Shown here: positions 8,162 through 17,097 of the stretch, piece by piece
Position numbering within the stretch: the first letter of the stretch is position 1
How the letters are laid out: each line of letters starts with the position of its first letter
Source of the DNA: Deltaproteobacteria bacterium
GTDB lineage: Bacteria; Desulfobacterota; Desulfobacteria; Desulfobacterales; SpSt-501
NCBI GenBank assembly: GCA_016219005.1
Contig: JACRCN010000001.1
Span: forward strand, 52,476 to 116,475
Direction of reading: 5' to 3'
DNA: 64,000 nucleotides
The notes under the pieces: model-generated
What the model was told of the DNA's origin: nothing
What the model saw: only the letters and a program-made list of their open reading frames with translations
Databases searched by the model: none
Translations under genes and position numbers: made by a program

Positions 8162-9485
8162 CATTCTCGTCGAAAACGGCCGGGTTCTGACCATGGACGC
8201 CCGGTCGCGCACGATCCCCCGAGGTGCGGTGGCGATCCGGGGGGATTGCATCGCCGGCGTCGGCCGGGCGGAGGAATTTGTCGCCTGGAAGGCCGCCAAG
8301 CGCATCGATGCCCGCGGCGGGATCATCATGCCGGGCCTTGTCAACACCCACACCCACGCCGCCATGACCTGCTTCCGGGGGCTCGCCGACGACCTGCCCC
8401 TCATGACCTGGCTGAACGAGCACATCTTCCCGGCCGAGGCCATGCTGGACGAGCGCAAGGTTTACTGCGGCGCGCTGCTCGCCTGCGCTGAAATGATCAT
8501 GTCCGGCACCACGACCTTCTGTGACATGTACCTGTTCGAAGAGGCAGTCGCCCGCGCCGCCCGGCGCGCCGGAATGCGGGCCGTGGTCGGAGAAGTGCTC
8601 TTCGACTTCCCTTCCCCCAGTTACGGCCTCCTCGAACAAGGGTTCGCCGCCACCGAGACGCTCATCCGCACCTTCCGCGACGACCCCCGGATCACGATCG
8701 CCGTGGAGCCGCATTCCCCTTATCTGTGCGCTCCGGGACTTCTCACCCGCGCGTTCGAACTGGCCGGCCGCCACGGCATCCCCATGGTGATCCATCTTTC
8801 GGAGACGGCAAGCGAGGTCACGACCATCCGCAGCCGGTACGGCCGGACCCCGGTGGCGCACCTCGCAGCGCTCGGTGCACTCGCGCCCAACGTGCTGGCC
8901 TGCCATGGCGTCGCGCTGACCGACGATGACATCGGCCTGTTGAAGCGGCACGACGTCAAGGTTTCGCACAACCCCGAAAGCAATATGAAGCTGGCCTCCG
9001 GGATTGCGCCGGTGCCGCAGCTGCTCGCGGCCGGCGTCTGCGTCGGGCTGGGGACGGATGGGGCCGCCAGCAACAACAACCTCGACCTCTTCCTCGAAAT
9101 GGACATGGCCGCCAAGCTCCACAAAGTGGCAACCCTCGACCCCACGGTGCTCGATGCCGAAACGGTGCTGCGCATGGCGACCATCGAGGGCGCGCGGGCC
9201 CTGGGACTCGCCGCGCGGGTCGGCTCCATCGAACCGGGCAAGAAGGCCGACCTCATCCTCATCGACACCCGCAAGCCGCACCTCACCCCAATGTACAACG
9301 CCGCCTCGCAACTGGTGTACGCCGCCCGGGGCAGCGACGTCGCTACCGTCATCGTCGACGGCCGGGTCCTCATGGAGGATCGACGCTTGCTGACGTTCGA
9401 TGTCGAGCAGGCCATGGATGAGGTGGTCGGGATTGGCGCGGAAATGCACGCACGGCTCACCGCTCGCAGCTCAAAGGGCCAATGA
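8145..9485 (+). CDS. mtaD: MTA/SAH deaminase (amidohydrolase family), paralogue 1
   Basis: A 446-residue amidohydrolase that should deaminate 5'-methylthioadenosine, S-adenosylhomocysteine or 5'-deoxyadenosine to the inosine forms. Metal and catalytic residues are intact: GLVNTHTH near residue 65, the FRGLADDLPLMTWL signature, HLSETASE with a third His, ACHGVAL with a fourth, and LGTDGAASNN with the metal-bound Asp. It ends with a VIVDGRVLMEDR strand typical of the ATZ/TRZ group. The ATG at 8145 lies inside the 3' end of the phosphorylase gene (17-base overlap) with GGAG upstream, indicating coupled translation. A type-C repeat follows before the paralogue. Confidence 0.87.
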   Translation: MTTSADILVENGRVLTMDARSRTIPRGAVAIRGDCIAGVGRAEEFVAWKAAKRIDARGGIIMPGLVNTHTHAAMTCFRGLADDLPLMTWLNEHIFPAEAMLDERKVYCGALLACAEMIMSGTTTFCDMYLFEEAVARAARRAGMRAVVGEVLFDFPSPSYGLLEQGFAATETLIRTFRDDPRITIAVEPHSPYLCAPGLLTRAFELAGRHGIPMVIHLSETASEVTTIRSRYGRTPVAHLAALGALAPNVLACHGVALTDDDIGLLKRHDVKVSHNPESNMKLASGIAPVPQLLAAGVCVGLGTDGAASNNNLDLFLEMDMAAKLHKVATLDPTVLDAETVLRMATIEGARALGLAARVGSIEPGKKADLILIDTRKPHLTPMYNAASQLVYAARGSDVATVIVDGRVLMEDRRLLTFDVEQAMDEVVGIGAEMHARLTARSSKGQ

Positions 9486-9546
9486 AAAGGATTCCCATGA
9501 CGTTCGGCTTTCAGATTTAATGATCTCGTGTAATGTTATGCGAGGC

Positions 9547-9670
9547 GATGGCTTTGTTGAAAGCCCAAGTTCAAGGCGCGCGAATCTCGTGGAGTGAGGC
9601 GAACATATGGTACGCCGCAACGACAGCGCGATGAAGCGCAACGCCGAAATCGGGCTTTTTCGAAGTCATC
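9547..9670. repeat. Type-C short inverted-repeat element
   Basis: About 124 bp with imperfect inverted ends: GATGGCTTTGTTGAAAGCCC on the left, and on the right the complement of GATGACTTCGAAAAAGCCC. The interior contains GTTCAAGGCGCGCGAAT and a partly palindromic GGCGAACATATGGTACGCC core. Non-coding. It is inserted between two tandem deaminase genes in the same operon, so it is probably transcribed and could fold in mRNA. A 22-bp piece of its right end recurs at 2314-2336. Confidence 0.72.
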
Positions 9671-9697
9671 AGATTTGAGCTTTCAGCGGCACAACCG

Positions 9698-11050
9698 ATG
9701 GCCTTCGACACCCTCATCCACAACGCTACGATTCTCACCTGCAGCCCGACCTTTGACATCATTCCCGGCGGCTGGATCGGTATCGCGGGCGATAGAATCC
9801 TGGCCCTCGGCCCGGGGCCCGGCCAGGCGGGGCGGCCCGCGGCCCGCCTGGTGATCGATGCCCGCGGCGGTATCGTCATGCCGGGGCTCGTCAACACCCA
9901 CACCCATCTGCCGATGACGCTCTTGCGCGGGCTGGCCGACGATCTGCCTCTCGGGGTCTGGCTGAACGAGTACATCTTTCCGGCCGAACGCACCGTCATC
10001 ACCCCGGAATCCGTGCGCTGGGGCACTCTGCTTGCCTGCGCCGAGATGGCCCTCGCGGGCACCACCACCTGCGGCGACGGCTACTTCTACGAGGATGCGG
10101 CCGCCGAGGCCGCAAACGATTTCGGCCTGCGGGCGGTGCTGGGCCAGGGCGTCATCGATTTCCCGGCCCCCGGGGTTTCAGGCGCCGAGCAGTCCCTGAC
10201 GGCCGCCGGCGAATTTGCCCGGCGCTGGCTGCACCGGACGAATACCATCGTCCCATCGGTTTTCTGCCATTCGCCCTACACCTGCTCTGCGGATACGCTC
10301 TGCCGCGCCAAGCGGCTCTGCGACGACTTGGGTCTTCTGTTCCAGATCCACGTTGCGGAAACGCAGGGGGAGTTCGACCACACCCGATCGATCCACGGCG
10401 TTTCACCGATCGCCTACCTCGAGCGCCTGGGACTGCTCGACGAGCGCACCCTTCTGGTGCATTGCGTGCGGGTCGACGACGAGGACATCGCCCTCATCGC
10501 CCGACGCAACGCCAAGGTCTCGCACAATCCCGAGAGCAACATGAAGCTGGCCGCGGGGGTGGCTCCGGTGCCGCAGATGCTCGCCGCCGGGATCACGGTC
10601 GGGCTGGGGACCGACGGCTGCGCCAGCAACAACGACCTCGACCTGTTCCAGACCATGGACCTCACGGCCAAGCTGCACAAACTCGTTCGCCGGGACCCGA
10701 CCGTATTGCCGGCGGAGGCCGTGATCCGCATGGCGACCATCGACGGGGCCCGCGCCCTGGGGCTGGAACGCGAGATCGGCTCCCTTGCGCCCGGCAAGCA
10801 GGCCGACCTTATCCTCATCGACACCCGCAAGCCGCATCTGACGCCGATCTACCACCCGGCGTCTGCCGTCGTTTACGCCGCCACCGGCGCGGATGTGGAC
10901 ACCCTCATGGTGGCGGGCAGGCTCCTGGTGCAGAACCGGCGGCTTCTGACCGTGGATCTGAACCAGATACTGTCGCACGCCGAAGCGATCGCCAGCCCCG
11001 GGACGGAGCCCATGCGGCGGAAACGAGTGAATCCCCATGCAACCCGATGA
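9698..11050 (+). CDS. MTA/SAH-type deaminase, paralogue 2
   Basis: A 450-residue amidohydrolase closely related to the preceding gene: the same GLVNTHTH, RGLADDLPLGVWLNEYIFPAE, IHVAETQGE, LVHCVRVD and LGTDGCASNND motifs, so all metal ligands are kept. Differences near the active site (HAAM to HLPM; DMYLFEE to DGYFYED; PHSPYLC to CHSPYTC) suggest a different but related substrate, such as 5'-deoxyadenosine or SAH rather than MTA. This is inferred only from the divergence. The start at 9698 is the ATG of a MAFDTLIHNATI beginning; upstream is repeat DNA and the Shine-Dalgarno is weak. Its end overlaps the adenine deaminase gene by 14 bases. Confidence 0.83.
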   Translation: MAFDTLIHNATILTCSPTFDIIPGGWIGIAGDRILALGPGPGQAGRPAARLVIDARGGIVMPGLVNTHTHLPMTLLRGLADDLPLGVWLNEYIFPAERTVITPESVRWGTLLACAEMALAGTTTCGDGYFYEDAAAEAANDFGLRAVLGQGVIDFPAPGVSGAEQSLTAAGEFARRWLHRTNTIVPSVFCHSPYTCSADTLCRAKRLCDDLGLLFQIHVAETQGEFDHTRSIHGVSPIAYLERLGLLDERTLLVHCVRVDDEDIALIARRNAKVSHNPESNMKLAAGVAPVPQMLAAGITVGLGTDGCASNNDLDLFQTMDLTAKLHKLVRRDPTVLPAEAVIRMATIDGARALGLEREIGSLAPGKQADLILIDTRKPHLTPIYHPASAVVYAATGADVDTLMVAGRLLVQNRRLLTVDLNQILSHAEAIASPGTEPMRRKRVNPHATR

Positions 11051-12743
11051 GCTGATCCAGGCGGCGCGGGGCCTGCGGCCCTGCGACCTGCTACTGGCCA
11101 ACGGCCGGATCGTCAACGTGTTTTCGGGCGAAGTCCACCCCGGCGGGGTGGCCGTGGCCGGCGGCCGAATCGCGGGCCTCGGCGATTACCCTGCGCGCCG
11201 GGTGGTCGACCTGGACGGACGCTTCGTTGCCCCGGGCTTCATCGACTCCCATGTCCACATCGAAAGTTCCATGGCCGGCGTGACCGAGTTTGCGCGCGCC
11301 GTCGTGGTCCACGGCACCACCGCCGTGGTGGCCGACCCGCACGAGATCGCCAACGTGCTCGGCAAGGCGGGGATCCGCTACATGCTGGAATCGGCCCAGG
11401 GCCAACCCATCAACGTCTTTTACACCCTGCCCGCCTGCGTCCCGGCCACCGCCATGGAAACCGCGGGCGCCCGCCTGGATGCATCCGACCTGGAGGAGTT
11501 TTTCGACGATCCCCGGGTGGTCGGCCTGGGGGAGATGATGAACTACCCCGGTGTTCTTCACGGCGACCCGGACGTCCTGAAGAAAATCGCGGCCGCGCAG
11601 CGGCATGGCCGGCCCGTGGACGGCCACTGTCCGGGCCTCTCCGGCCGGGACCTCATGGCCTATGCCGCGGCCGGCATCCTCACCGACCACGAGTGCACCC
11701 ACGCCCGCGAAGCGCAGGAAAAGCTTGCGGCCGGCATGCGCATCATGATCCGCCAGGCGACCGGCGCCCGCAATCTTACGGCCCTGCTGCCGATCGTCAA
11801 TGCAAAATCATCGCGGCGCCTCATGTGGTGCACGGACGACCGCCATCCCCACGATCTCGTTACGGAAGGCCACATCGACGCCATCGTGCGCGAGGCCATC
11901 CGACAAGGAGTGGACCCGATCATCGCCATTCAAATGGCCACCCTCAACCCGGCGGAGTGTTTCGGCTTGAGCCACCTGGGGGCGATCGCACCCGGTCGTC
12001 AGGCGGATTTTGTGGTATTCTCGGATCTCTCCGTCCCCGTTGCGGAAGATGTCTACTGCCGCGGGGTTCTCGTCGCCCAGGGCGGGACGCCGGCCCCGGG
12101 GCTCGCACCGCCGCCGGTGCCCGTGGCCTCCTCCATGCGGGTGCGCCCCGAGGTCCTGGACTTCACCATTCGGCGCGCGGGCGATCGCATCCGGGTCATC
12201 GAGGTCGTCCCGGACCAGATCATCACGCGGCAATCGGTGGAAGACGCCCCGGCGCGCGGCGACCTCCTGGTTTCCGACCCGGCGCGTGATCTTCTCAAGA
12301 TTGGCGTTGTGGAGCGCCACCAGGCAAGCGGCCGCATGGGTATCGGCTTCGTCCGGGGACTCGGCCTCAAGCGCGGGGCCATGGCTTCGAGTGTCGCCCA
12401 CGATTCCCACAACATCATCGTCGCGGGCGTAGCGGATGCCGACATGCGCACGGCGGTGAGCGCCGTGGCAGAAATGGGCGGGGGTCTCACCATCGTGGCC
12501 GACGGCCGGATACTCGCCCGCCTGCCGTTGCCGGTCGCCGGGCTCATGTCTCAGGAGCCGGTGCACGCGGTGAGCATCGGGATGGATCGCCTGGTGCGCG
12601 CGGCACGAAACCTGGGGTCAACTTTGAAAGACCCTTTCATGACCCTTTCGTTCCTGGCGCTGCCGGTCATCCCCGAATTGAAACTCACGGACCTCGGACT
12701 GGTGGATGTGAGGCAGTTCAGGCACGTGCCCCTGTTTGTCTGA
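11037..12743 (+). CDS. ade: Adenine deaminase
   Basis: Hydrolyses adenine to hypoxanthine and ammonia, feeding purine salvage. The 568 residues match Ade-type enzymes. The amidohydrolase domain has FIDSHVHIESSM near residue 75, a VADPHEIANVLG loop, the GLGEMMNYPGVL segment with the bridging Glu, DGHCPGLSGRDL, DHECT and MWCTDDRHPHDL with the metal Asp. The C-terminal Ade domain starts near residue 360 and contains LKRGAMASSVAHDSHNI and a final MTLSFLALPVIPELK. It is the last gene of the gspA-to-ade run; a new promoter follows at 12763. With the upstream phosphorylase and deaminases it makes a compact adenine nucleoside salvage set. Confidence 0.93.
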   Translation: MQPDELIQAARGLRPCDLLLANGRIVNVFSGEVHPGGVAVAGGRIAGLGDYPARRVVDLDGRFVAPGFIDSHVHIESSMAGVTEFARAVVVHGTTAVVADPHEIANVLGKAGIRYMLESAQGQPINVFYTLPACVPATAMETAGARLDASDLEEFFDDPRVVGLGEMMNYPGVLHGDPDVLKKIAAAQRHGRPVDGHCPGLSGRDLMAYAAAGILTDHECTHAREAQEKLAAGMRIMIRQATGARNLTALLPIVNAKSSRRLMWCTDDRHPHDLVTEGHIDAIVREAIRQGVDPIIAIQMATLNPAECFGLSHLGAIAPGRQADFVVFSDLSVPVAEDVYCRGVLVAQGGTPAPGLAPPPVPVASSMRVRPEVLDFTIRRAGDRIRVIEVVPDQIITRQSVEDAPARGDLLVSDPARDLLKIGVVERHQASGRMGIGFVRGLGLKRGAMASSVAHDSHNIIVAGVADADMRTAVSAVAEMGGGLTIVADGRILARLPLPVAGLMSQEPVHAVSIGMDRLVRAARNLGSTLKDPFMTLSFLALPVIPELKLTDLGLVDVRQFRHVPLFV

Positions 12744-12762
12744 CTCAACCGCCCGCCTTTCC

Positions 12763-12791
12763 TTGACACCGCAACGCCCTCCAATTATACT
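12763..12791 (+). promoter_or_regulatory. Sigma70-type promoter for the hydrogenase-like sensory module
   Basis: TTGACA at 12763-12768 and TATACT at 12786-12791 with a 17-base spacer, the same hexamers as the gspA promoter. It lies 20 bases after the adenine deaminase stop and about 100 bases ahead of the first DRTGG gene, so the module is probably an independent, constitutively recognised transcription unit. No operator-like palindrome is obvious in the leader. Confidence 0.75.
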
Positions 12792-12898
12792 GGCCGTACG
12801 AAATATCCGGAGTTCTCCCCCCTCGGCAGCCGTTATGCCGATGGAAGTGGTTAAAAGCCGATTGTCTGCCCCCCATTGACCGCTTTAGGATGGTGCCC

Positions 12899-13252
12899 AT
12901 GAAACTATCCGAGGTAATGTTGGAGTTAGATGCAACAACGTTGAATGGAGAGGACAAGCTGAACGGTGAAATCGCGCGGTGCGGCGCCAGCGATCTCATG
13001 AGCGACGTGCTTGCTCGACCGACCGACGGCACCCTGCTAATGACAGGGTTGACGACCGTCCAGACGGTCCGGACAGCCAAGATCGCCGGCGTCGTGGCCG
13101 TCGTTTTTGTCCGAGGGAAACGGCCGGCGCCGGAGGTCATTAAGGTGGCCCAGGCCGAGGGGATGCCGCTTTTTTCGAGCCCCTATTCGATGTTTGTTTG
13201 CTGCGGAAGGCTGCATGCCCGCGGCCTTGCGGGGCTTGACGGGCGACGGTAA
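12899..13252 (+). CDS. DRTGG-domain protein 1
   Basis: A 117-residue small cytoplasmic protein that matches the stand-alone DRTGG-type domains found beside [FeFe]-hydrogenase gene clusters. It starts MKLSEVMLEL, has a GASDLMSDVLA segment, an LLMTGLTTVQTVRTA strand-helix and ends with a PLFSSPYSMF and LHARGL pattern, shared with the second copy at 16735. DRTGG domains occur with phosphotransacetylases and CBS proteins and are thought to bind ligands; the exact role is unknown. The ATG at 12899 is preferred over 12890 because TAGGA is well spaced and the family begins with MKLSEV. First gene of the sensory module. Confidence 0.75.
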   Translation: MKLSEVMLELDATTLNGEDKLNGEIARCGASDLMSDVLARPTDGTLLMTGLTTVQTVRTAKIAGVVAVVFVRGKRPAPEVIKVAQAEGMPLFSSPYSMFVCCGRLHARGLAGLDGRR

Positions 13253-13461
13253 TTCTATTGCGCAGGCAGCGGCAACGGCCGTTCCGGCCTCTGCGCTGCG
13301 GTTGCCTGCTCCTGCAAATCGCCGACGCAGTCTTTAGCAGGAGATTCAATCCGCACCGCCAGGATCGACCTTGAGGCGTGCGCGGCGTCGATCTATATGA
13401 CCATCCGCCGTATGCCCGGAATCTGGCGGACGGGGGAAGCAATCAAACGGTCTGCCGATAC

Positions 13462-13902
13462 ATGGCTAGTCTCAAAAAATTCTTTTTCATAAAGGCGCGG
13501 GACTTTGTGCACGCCGGCGAGGCATCCATCCATATCCAGAACCTGCTCAAGTCGATGCATTTGGATCCGGCCTTGATCCGCCGGATCGCGATCTGCAGCT
13601 ACGAGGGCGAGATGAACGCGGTGATCCATGGGGGCGACGGGATCCTGAACGTAAATATCGAAAGCAATCGTCTGACCCTCGAGATCATCGATGAGGGACC
13701 GGGAATTCAGGATATTCAACTGGCGATGCAGCCCGGATACTCCACCGCCCCTGAAGAGGCGCGCGAAATGGGGTTCGGCGCCGGCATGGGCCTGCCGAAT
13801 ATGAAGAAGAACGCGGACGACATCTTGATCGAATCCGAGCCGGGCAAGCGAACCCGCGCCTGCATGACGTTTTTTCTGGGGTTGACAAAAGAGGTGCAAT
13901 GA
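13462..13902 (+). CDS. RsbW-like ATP-binding protein (anti-sigma/serine kinase type)
   Basis: A 146-residue GHKL-fold ATPase resembling anti-sigma factor kinases. The N box is EGEMNAVIHGGDG, the G1 box DEGPGI and the G2 box GFGAGMGLPNM, with a final SEPGKRTRACMTF strand. Members phosphorylate or sequester partner proteins; no anti-anti-sigma gene is adjacent, so the partner may be one of the DRTGG or Fe-S proteins in the same operon (inference). The ATG at 13462 fits the family start MASLKKFFF, though the Shine-Dalgarno is poor; an upstream GTG at 13378 would add 28 unsupported residues. It overlaps the next gene by 4 bases. Confidence 0.8.
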   Translation: MASLKKFFFIKARDFVHAGEASIHIQNLLKSMHLDPALIRRIAICSYEGEMNAVIHGGDGILNVNIESNRLTLEIIDEGPGIQDIQLAMQPGYSTAPEEAREMGFGAGMGLPNMKKNADDILIESEPGKRTRACMTFFLGLTKEVQ

Positions 13903-15251
13903 AATCCGAGCACAACACTCCTTACGTTCGGTTCCACGAGGAGCGGTGCACGGGATGCGCCGAATGCCTCAAGGTCTGTCCAACCCGAACCATCCGCATT
14001 CGCAACCGCACTTCAATCCGCTTCGTGGACCTGTGCATTGGTTGCGGCGCATGCATCCGTGCGTGTGCTGCCGGCGCCATCAGCGCCACCACCCGTCCGC
14101 CGCACCGGATCGGTGAGGGTCATGTGGCCATTGCCCTCGTATCGCCGGTGCTCTACGCCCAGTTTCCCAAAGCAATGCCCAAGGATGTTCTGCTGGGGCT
14201 TCGGCACATGGGCTTTCGGCACACGATCGACATGTCCATCTTCCTGGAGATGTTTCAATTCGCGGCCGCGGAATTCATCGGGCGCAACCGGCAAACCCAT
14301 GAGGCTCCATGGCCGTTCATCTCACCGGTGTGCCCGGCCGTGGTGCGGCTCATCGCCTTCCAGTTTCCCAGTCTGTTGGCGCACGTACTGCCGGTATTGC
14401 GGCCGGTGGCACTCATGGCCCGCGAGGTGAAAGAACGCCTAATCCCCGCGTACGCGACCCAAGGCCAGCAGGTGGTCCTTTATTACGTCAACCCCTGCCC
14501 GACCATGGAGCAGGAGCGGTTTGACCCGGCCGGCGCCCCGCTGAGGCATCCGGAGGTTTCGATCGGCATCAACGATCTCTATCCCGACCTGAAACAACAC
14601 ATCGACACGATTCTTACCGAGGTGCCGCCCTTTTCCGAAACCCATTTCGAGTATGAAACCTGCGCCACCGCCAATGCCGCCCTGGTCGCCATGTCCGGCG
14701 GAGAGATCGCAAGCATGAGAGTCGAAAAATCCATGGCCGTGCATGGATTGAGGGATACCATCGCCTACCTGCAAAAAATTGAAATGGGGCTTTTCCAGGA
14801 TGTGGAATATTTCGAATTTCGGACTTGTCGCGAAGGCTGTTTAGGGGGAGTGCTGAGCGCCGTGGACAAGTACATGGCCAGGAGCAATGTCCAGCGCATG
14901 TTGCATCTGCACGGCCTTGGCCAACGCATTCCCAGCAACACCATTCTGCGCCTCTACGACAAAGGCCGGTTCAAGCCGGACAAGAGCCCGTTGACCTTGA
15001 CCCGGCTGTTTGGCGACCGCAAGCCTGCCCTATCGCTGGAGCAGATGGAACGAATCGAAAGAATCCTTGAAACCGTCGCAGGCTGGGGCTGCGGGGCCTG
15101 CGGAGCACCCGATTGCCGCACCTTCGCCGAAGACGTGGTCAGAGGTCAGGCGGATCTGGAGGATTGCCAATGGGTCCACCCCCCCCAAGCCTCGCATGAG
15201 TGCCACACCGGCCTAACCCGCCGACCGATCACCGGCAAGGGGAGGACATGA
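13899..15251 (+). CDS. H-cluster-like Fe-S protein 1 ([FeFe]-hydrogenase large-subunit-like, probably non-catalytic)
   Basis: 450 residues. Two [4Fe-4S] ferredoxin motifs lie at C17/20/23/27 and C46/49/52/56. An iron-hydrogenase large-subunit-like domain runs from about 70 to 335, and a C-terminal CGAC-type [4Fe-4S] domain has C398, C401, C406 and C423. Compared with true hydrogenases, the L1 motif TSCCP is SPVCP (C145), so the cluster ligand is kept but the proton-transfer Cys is lost. L2 keeps one Cys (NPCPT, C200), and L3 keeps both (RTCREGCLGG, C310 and C314). The predicted role is redox or H2 sensing rather than turnover. The ATG overlaps the ATPase gene, and its own end overlaps paralogue 2. 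Confidence 0.85.
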   Translation: MKSEHNTPYVRFHEERCTGCAECLKVCPTRTIRIRNRTSIRFVDLCIGCGACIRACAAGAISATTRPPHRIGEGHVAIALVSPVLYAQFPKAMPKDVLLGLRHMGFRHTIDMSIFLEMFQFAAAEFIGRNRQTHEAPWPFISPVCPAVVRLIAFQFPSLLAHVLPVLRPVALMAREVKERLIPAYATQGQQVVLYYVNPCPTMEQERFDPAGAPLRHPEVSIGINDLYPDLKQHIDTILTEVPPFSETHFEYETCATANAALVAMSGGEIASMRVEKSMAVHGLRDTIAYLQKIEMGLFQDVEYFEFRTCREGCLGGVLSAVDKYMARSNVQRMLHLHGLGQRIPSNTILRLYDKGRFKPDKSPLTLTRLFGDRKPALSLEQMERIERILETVAGWGCGACGAPDCRTFAEDVVRGQADLEDCQWVHPPQASHECHTGLTRRPITGKGRT

Positions 15252-16567
15252 AACCTGAGCCCCAAGACAGCCTTTACGTCCGCTTCCACGAGGAACGGTG
15301 TACCGGCTGCGCCGAATGCCTAAAGGTCTGCCCCACCAAAGCCATCCGCATCCGCCAGCAGAAATCGGTCCGCTTTGTCGACCAGTGCATCGGCTGCTCT
15401 GCCTGCCTGCGCGTCTGCCCGGCCGCTGCCGTGGGCTCCATAACACGGATGCCGGAGGATATCGGCCGCGATCACGTAGCCATAGCGCTGGTGTCCCCTG
15501 TGCTGTATGCCCAATTCCCACGCATCATGCCCGGCGGTGTCCTGATGGCCCTCCGTCAAATGGGGTTTCACCACACGGTCGACATGTCGTTCTTCTTTGA
15601 AATGTTCCAATATGCGGCGGCGGAGTTCATCCGGCGCAACCGAACCACTCGTGAAGCCCCGTGGCCACTCATCTCTCCGGCCTGTCCCGTGGTGGTGCGT
15701 CTCATCGCTTTCCAGTTTCCCAGCCTGCTGCCCCACATTCTGCCGGTGCTCCGACCCGTGGCTCTGATGGCCCGGGAAGTCAGGGAGCGCGTGATCCCCG
15801 AATACGAGAGCCAGAAACAGGATGTCGTGCTGTATTACATCAATCCATGTCCCACCAAGAGTACGTCGGGCCAGACTCTTGATCCCCATCGCTCCCGGTG
15901 CCGGGAGGTCGCCATCGGGATCAACGACATTTATCCGGCCTTGAAGCCCCAGGTGGAAAAGGTTCTGTCATCGGATAACATGCCGTTTTCCTGGACGCGA
16001 TTCGAATTCGAAACCTGCTCCACCGCCGATGCCGCTTTCGGAGCCATGTCCGGAGGGGAGATTGCCAGGATCGAAATCGAAGATTCTCTGGCCGTGCACG
16101 GATTGAAGGAAACCGTCGATTACCTCAACAAAATCGAGATGGGTCTTCTCAAGGACATAGAGTACATCGAGTTTCGCACGTGTCGCGAGGCCTGTCTGGG
16201 CGGAGCCCTGGCCGTCGTCGACAAGTACATTGCCAAGCGACATGTTCAGAAGATGACCACCACTTTCGGCATGGGCAGGAGGCTGCCGCAGGATGCCCTT
16301 TTACGCCAATACGAGCAGGGGAGGTTCAAGATCGACAAGAGCCCGGACGTGCTGCGAAAATTCTTCAGCTCCTGCAAGCCGACCCTATCCCTGGCCGACG
16401 CGGAGCGGATCGAACAGCTGGTGGCCAACCTCGGAAACCACAACTGCGGCGCCTGCGGGGCACCCGGTTGTCGAGTCTTCGCAGAAGACGTCGTTCTCGG
16501 CCAAGCCGAGCTCAACGAATGCATCTGGTTGTCCGTGCATGGTCTGGTGCGCGGACGGACCGGGTAG
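15248..16567 (+). CDS. H-cluster-like Fe-S protein 2 (tandem paralogue)
   Basis: A 439-residue paralogue of the preceding protein with the same architecture: two ferredoxin [4Fe-4S] motifs (CTGCAECLKVCP and CIGCSACLRVCP), an H-cluster-like domain and the C-terminal CGACGAPGC Fe-S domain. L1 is SPACPVV, L2 NPCPTK and L3 RTCREACLGG, so again four cluster Cys are retained while the first Cys of TSCCP is absent. L2 keeps a Lys (PTK) that copy 1 lacks. The start is the ATG at 15248 with GGGGAGG, overlapping the previous stop by 4 bases (ATGA). Two adjacent copies suggest a heterodimer or two sensing ranges; that is inference. Confidence 0.85.
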   Translation: MKPEPQDSLYVRFHEERCTGCAECLKVCPTKAIRIRQQKSVRFVDQCIGCSACLRVCPAAAVGSITRMPEDIGRDHVAIALVSPVLYAQFPRIMPGGVLMALRQMGFHHTVDMSFFFEMFQYAAAEFIRRNRTTREAPWPLISPACPVVVRLIAFQFPSLLPHILPVLRPVALMAREVRERVIPEYESQKQDVVLYYINPCPTKSTSGQTLDPHRSRCREVAIGINDIYPALKPQVEKVLSSDNMPFSWTRFEFETCSTADAAFGAMSGGEIARIEIEDSLAVHGLKETVDYLNKIEMGLLKDIEYIEFRTCREACLGGALAVVDKYIAKRHVQKMTTTFGMGRRLPQDALLRQYEQGRFKIDKSPDVLRKFFSSCKPTLSLADAERIEQLVANLGNHNCGACGAPGCRVFAEDVVLGQAELNECIWLSVHGLVRGRTG

Positions 16568-16734
16568 CCGACGCCAGGGGCCTTCGCTCAAAGTCCAAAA
16601 AACCATAGAAAGGCGGTATTCCGGGATCGGCACCGGCAACCATAGACATCGCGTCCGGTCGGTAAGCGCAACACGATCTCCCTCCGGTCAGCGCCGGACA
16701 CGGCTGACGCAACGGGTTTTGGAAAGGAGCGCGG

Positions 16735-17085
16735 ATGAGAGTCAACGAGTTCGTCGAGTTCTTCAACCTGAAGGTGATCGCGGGGGAGCAGGGTTTGGAT
16801 CGGGAGATCAGAGGAGGATATTGCGGGGACCTGCTGAGCGACGTCATGGCGAACGCCCCTGTCGGCTGCATATGGCTGACGATTCAGGGCCATCTGAACA
16901 TAGTGGCGGTGGCGGTTTTGAGGGAGATGGCCGCTATCGTCATCACCGGTGGCCGGGAGCCGGACGAAGAAACCGTCCAAAAGGCCGACCAGGAACATCT
17001 TCCGCTCCTCAAGTGGCCGCATTCGGCCTTCGATCTGGCCGGACGGCTGTACGTGCTGGGCGTTGGGGCCGCCCCGACGCCATAG
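16735..17085 (+). CDS. DRTGG-domain protein 2
   Basis: A 116-residue paralogue of the first DRTGG protein: an MRVNEFVEFFNL start, GGYCGDLLSDVMANA, a CIWLTIQGHLNIVAVAVL strand-helix, and an HLPLLKWPHSAFDLAGRLYVLG end. It is the second copy of the small domain in the module and directly precedes the PHP gene (12-base gap). AAAGGAG upstream of the ATG at 16735 supports the start. The 167 bases between it and H-cluster-like protein 2 hold no recognisable signal. Confidence 0.75.
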   Translation: MRVNEFVEFFNLKVIAGEQGLDREIRGGYCGDLLSDVMANAPVGCIWLTIQGHLNIVAVAVLREMAAIVITGGREPDEETVQKADQEHLPLLKWPHSAFDLAGRLYVLGVGAAPTP

Positions 17086-17097
17086 CCTTATCTGCCC

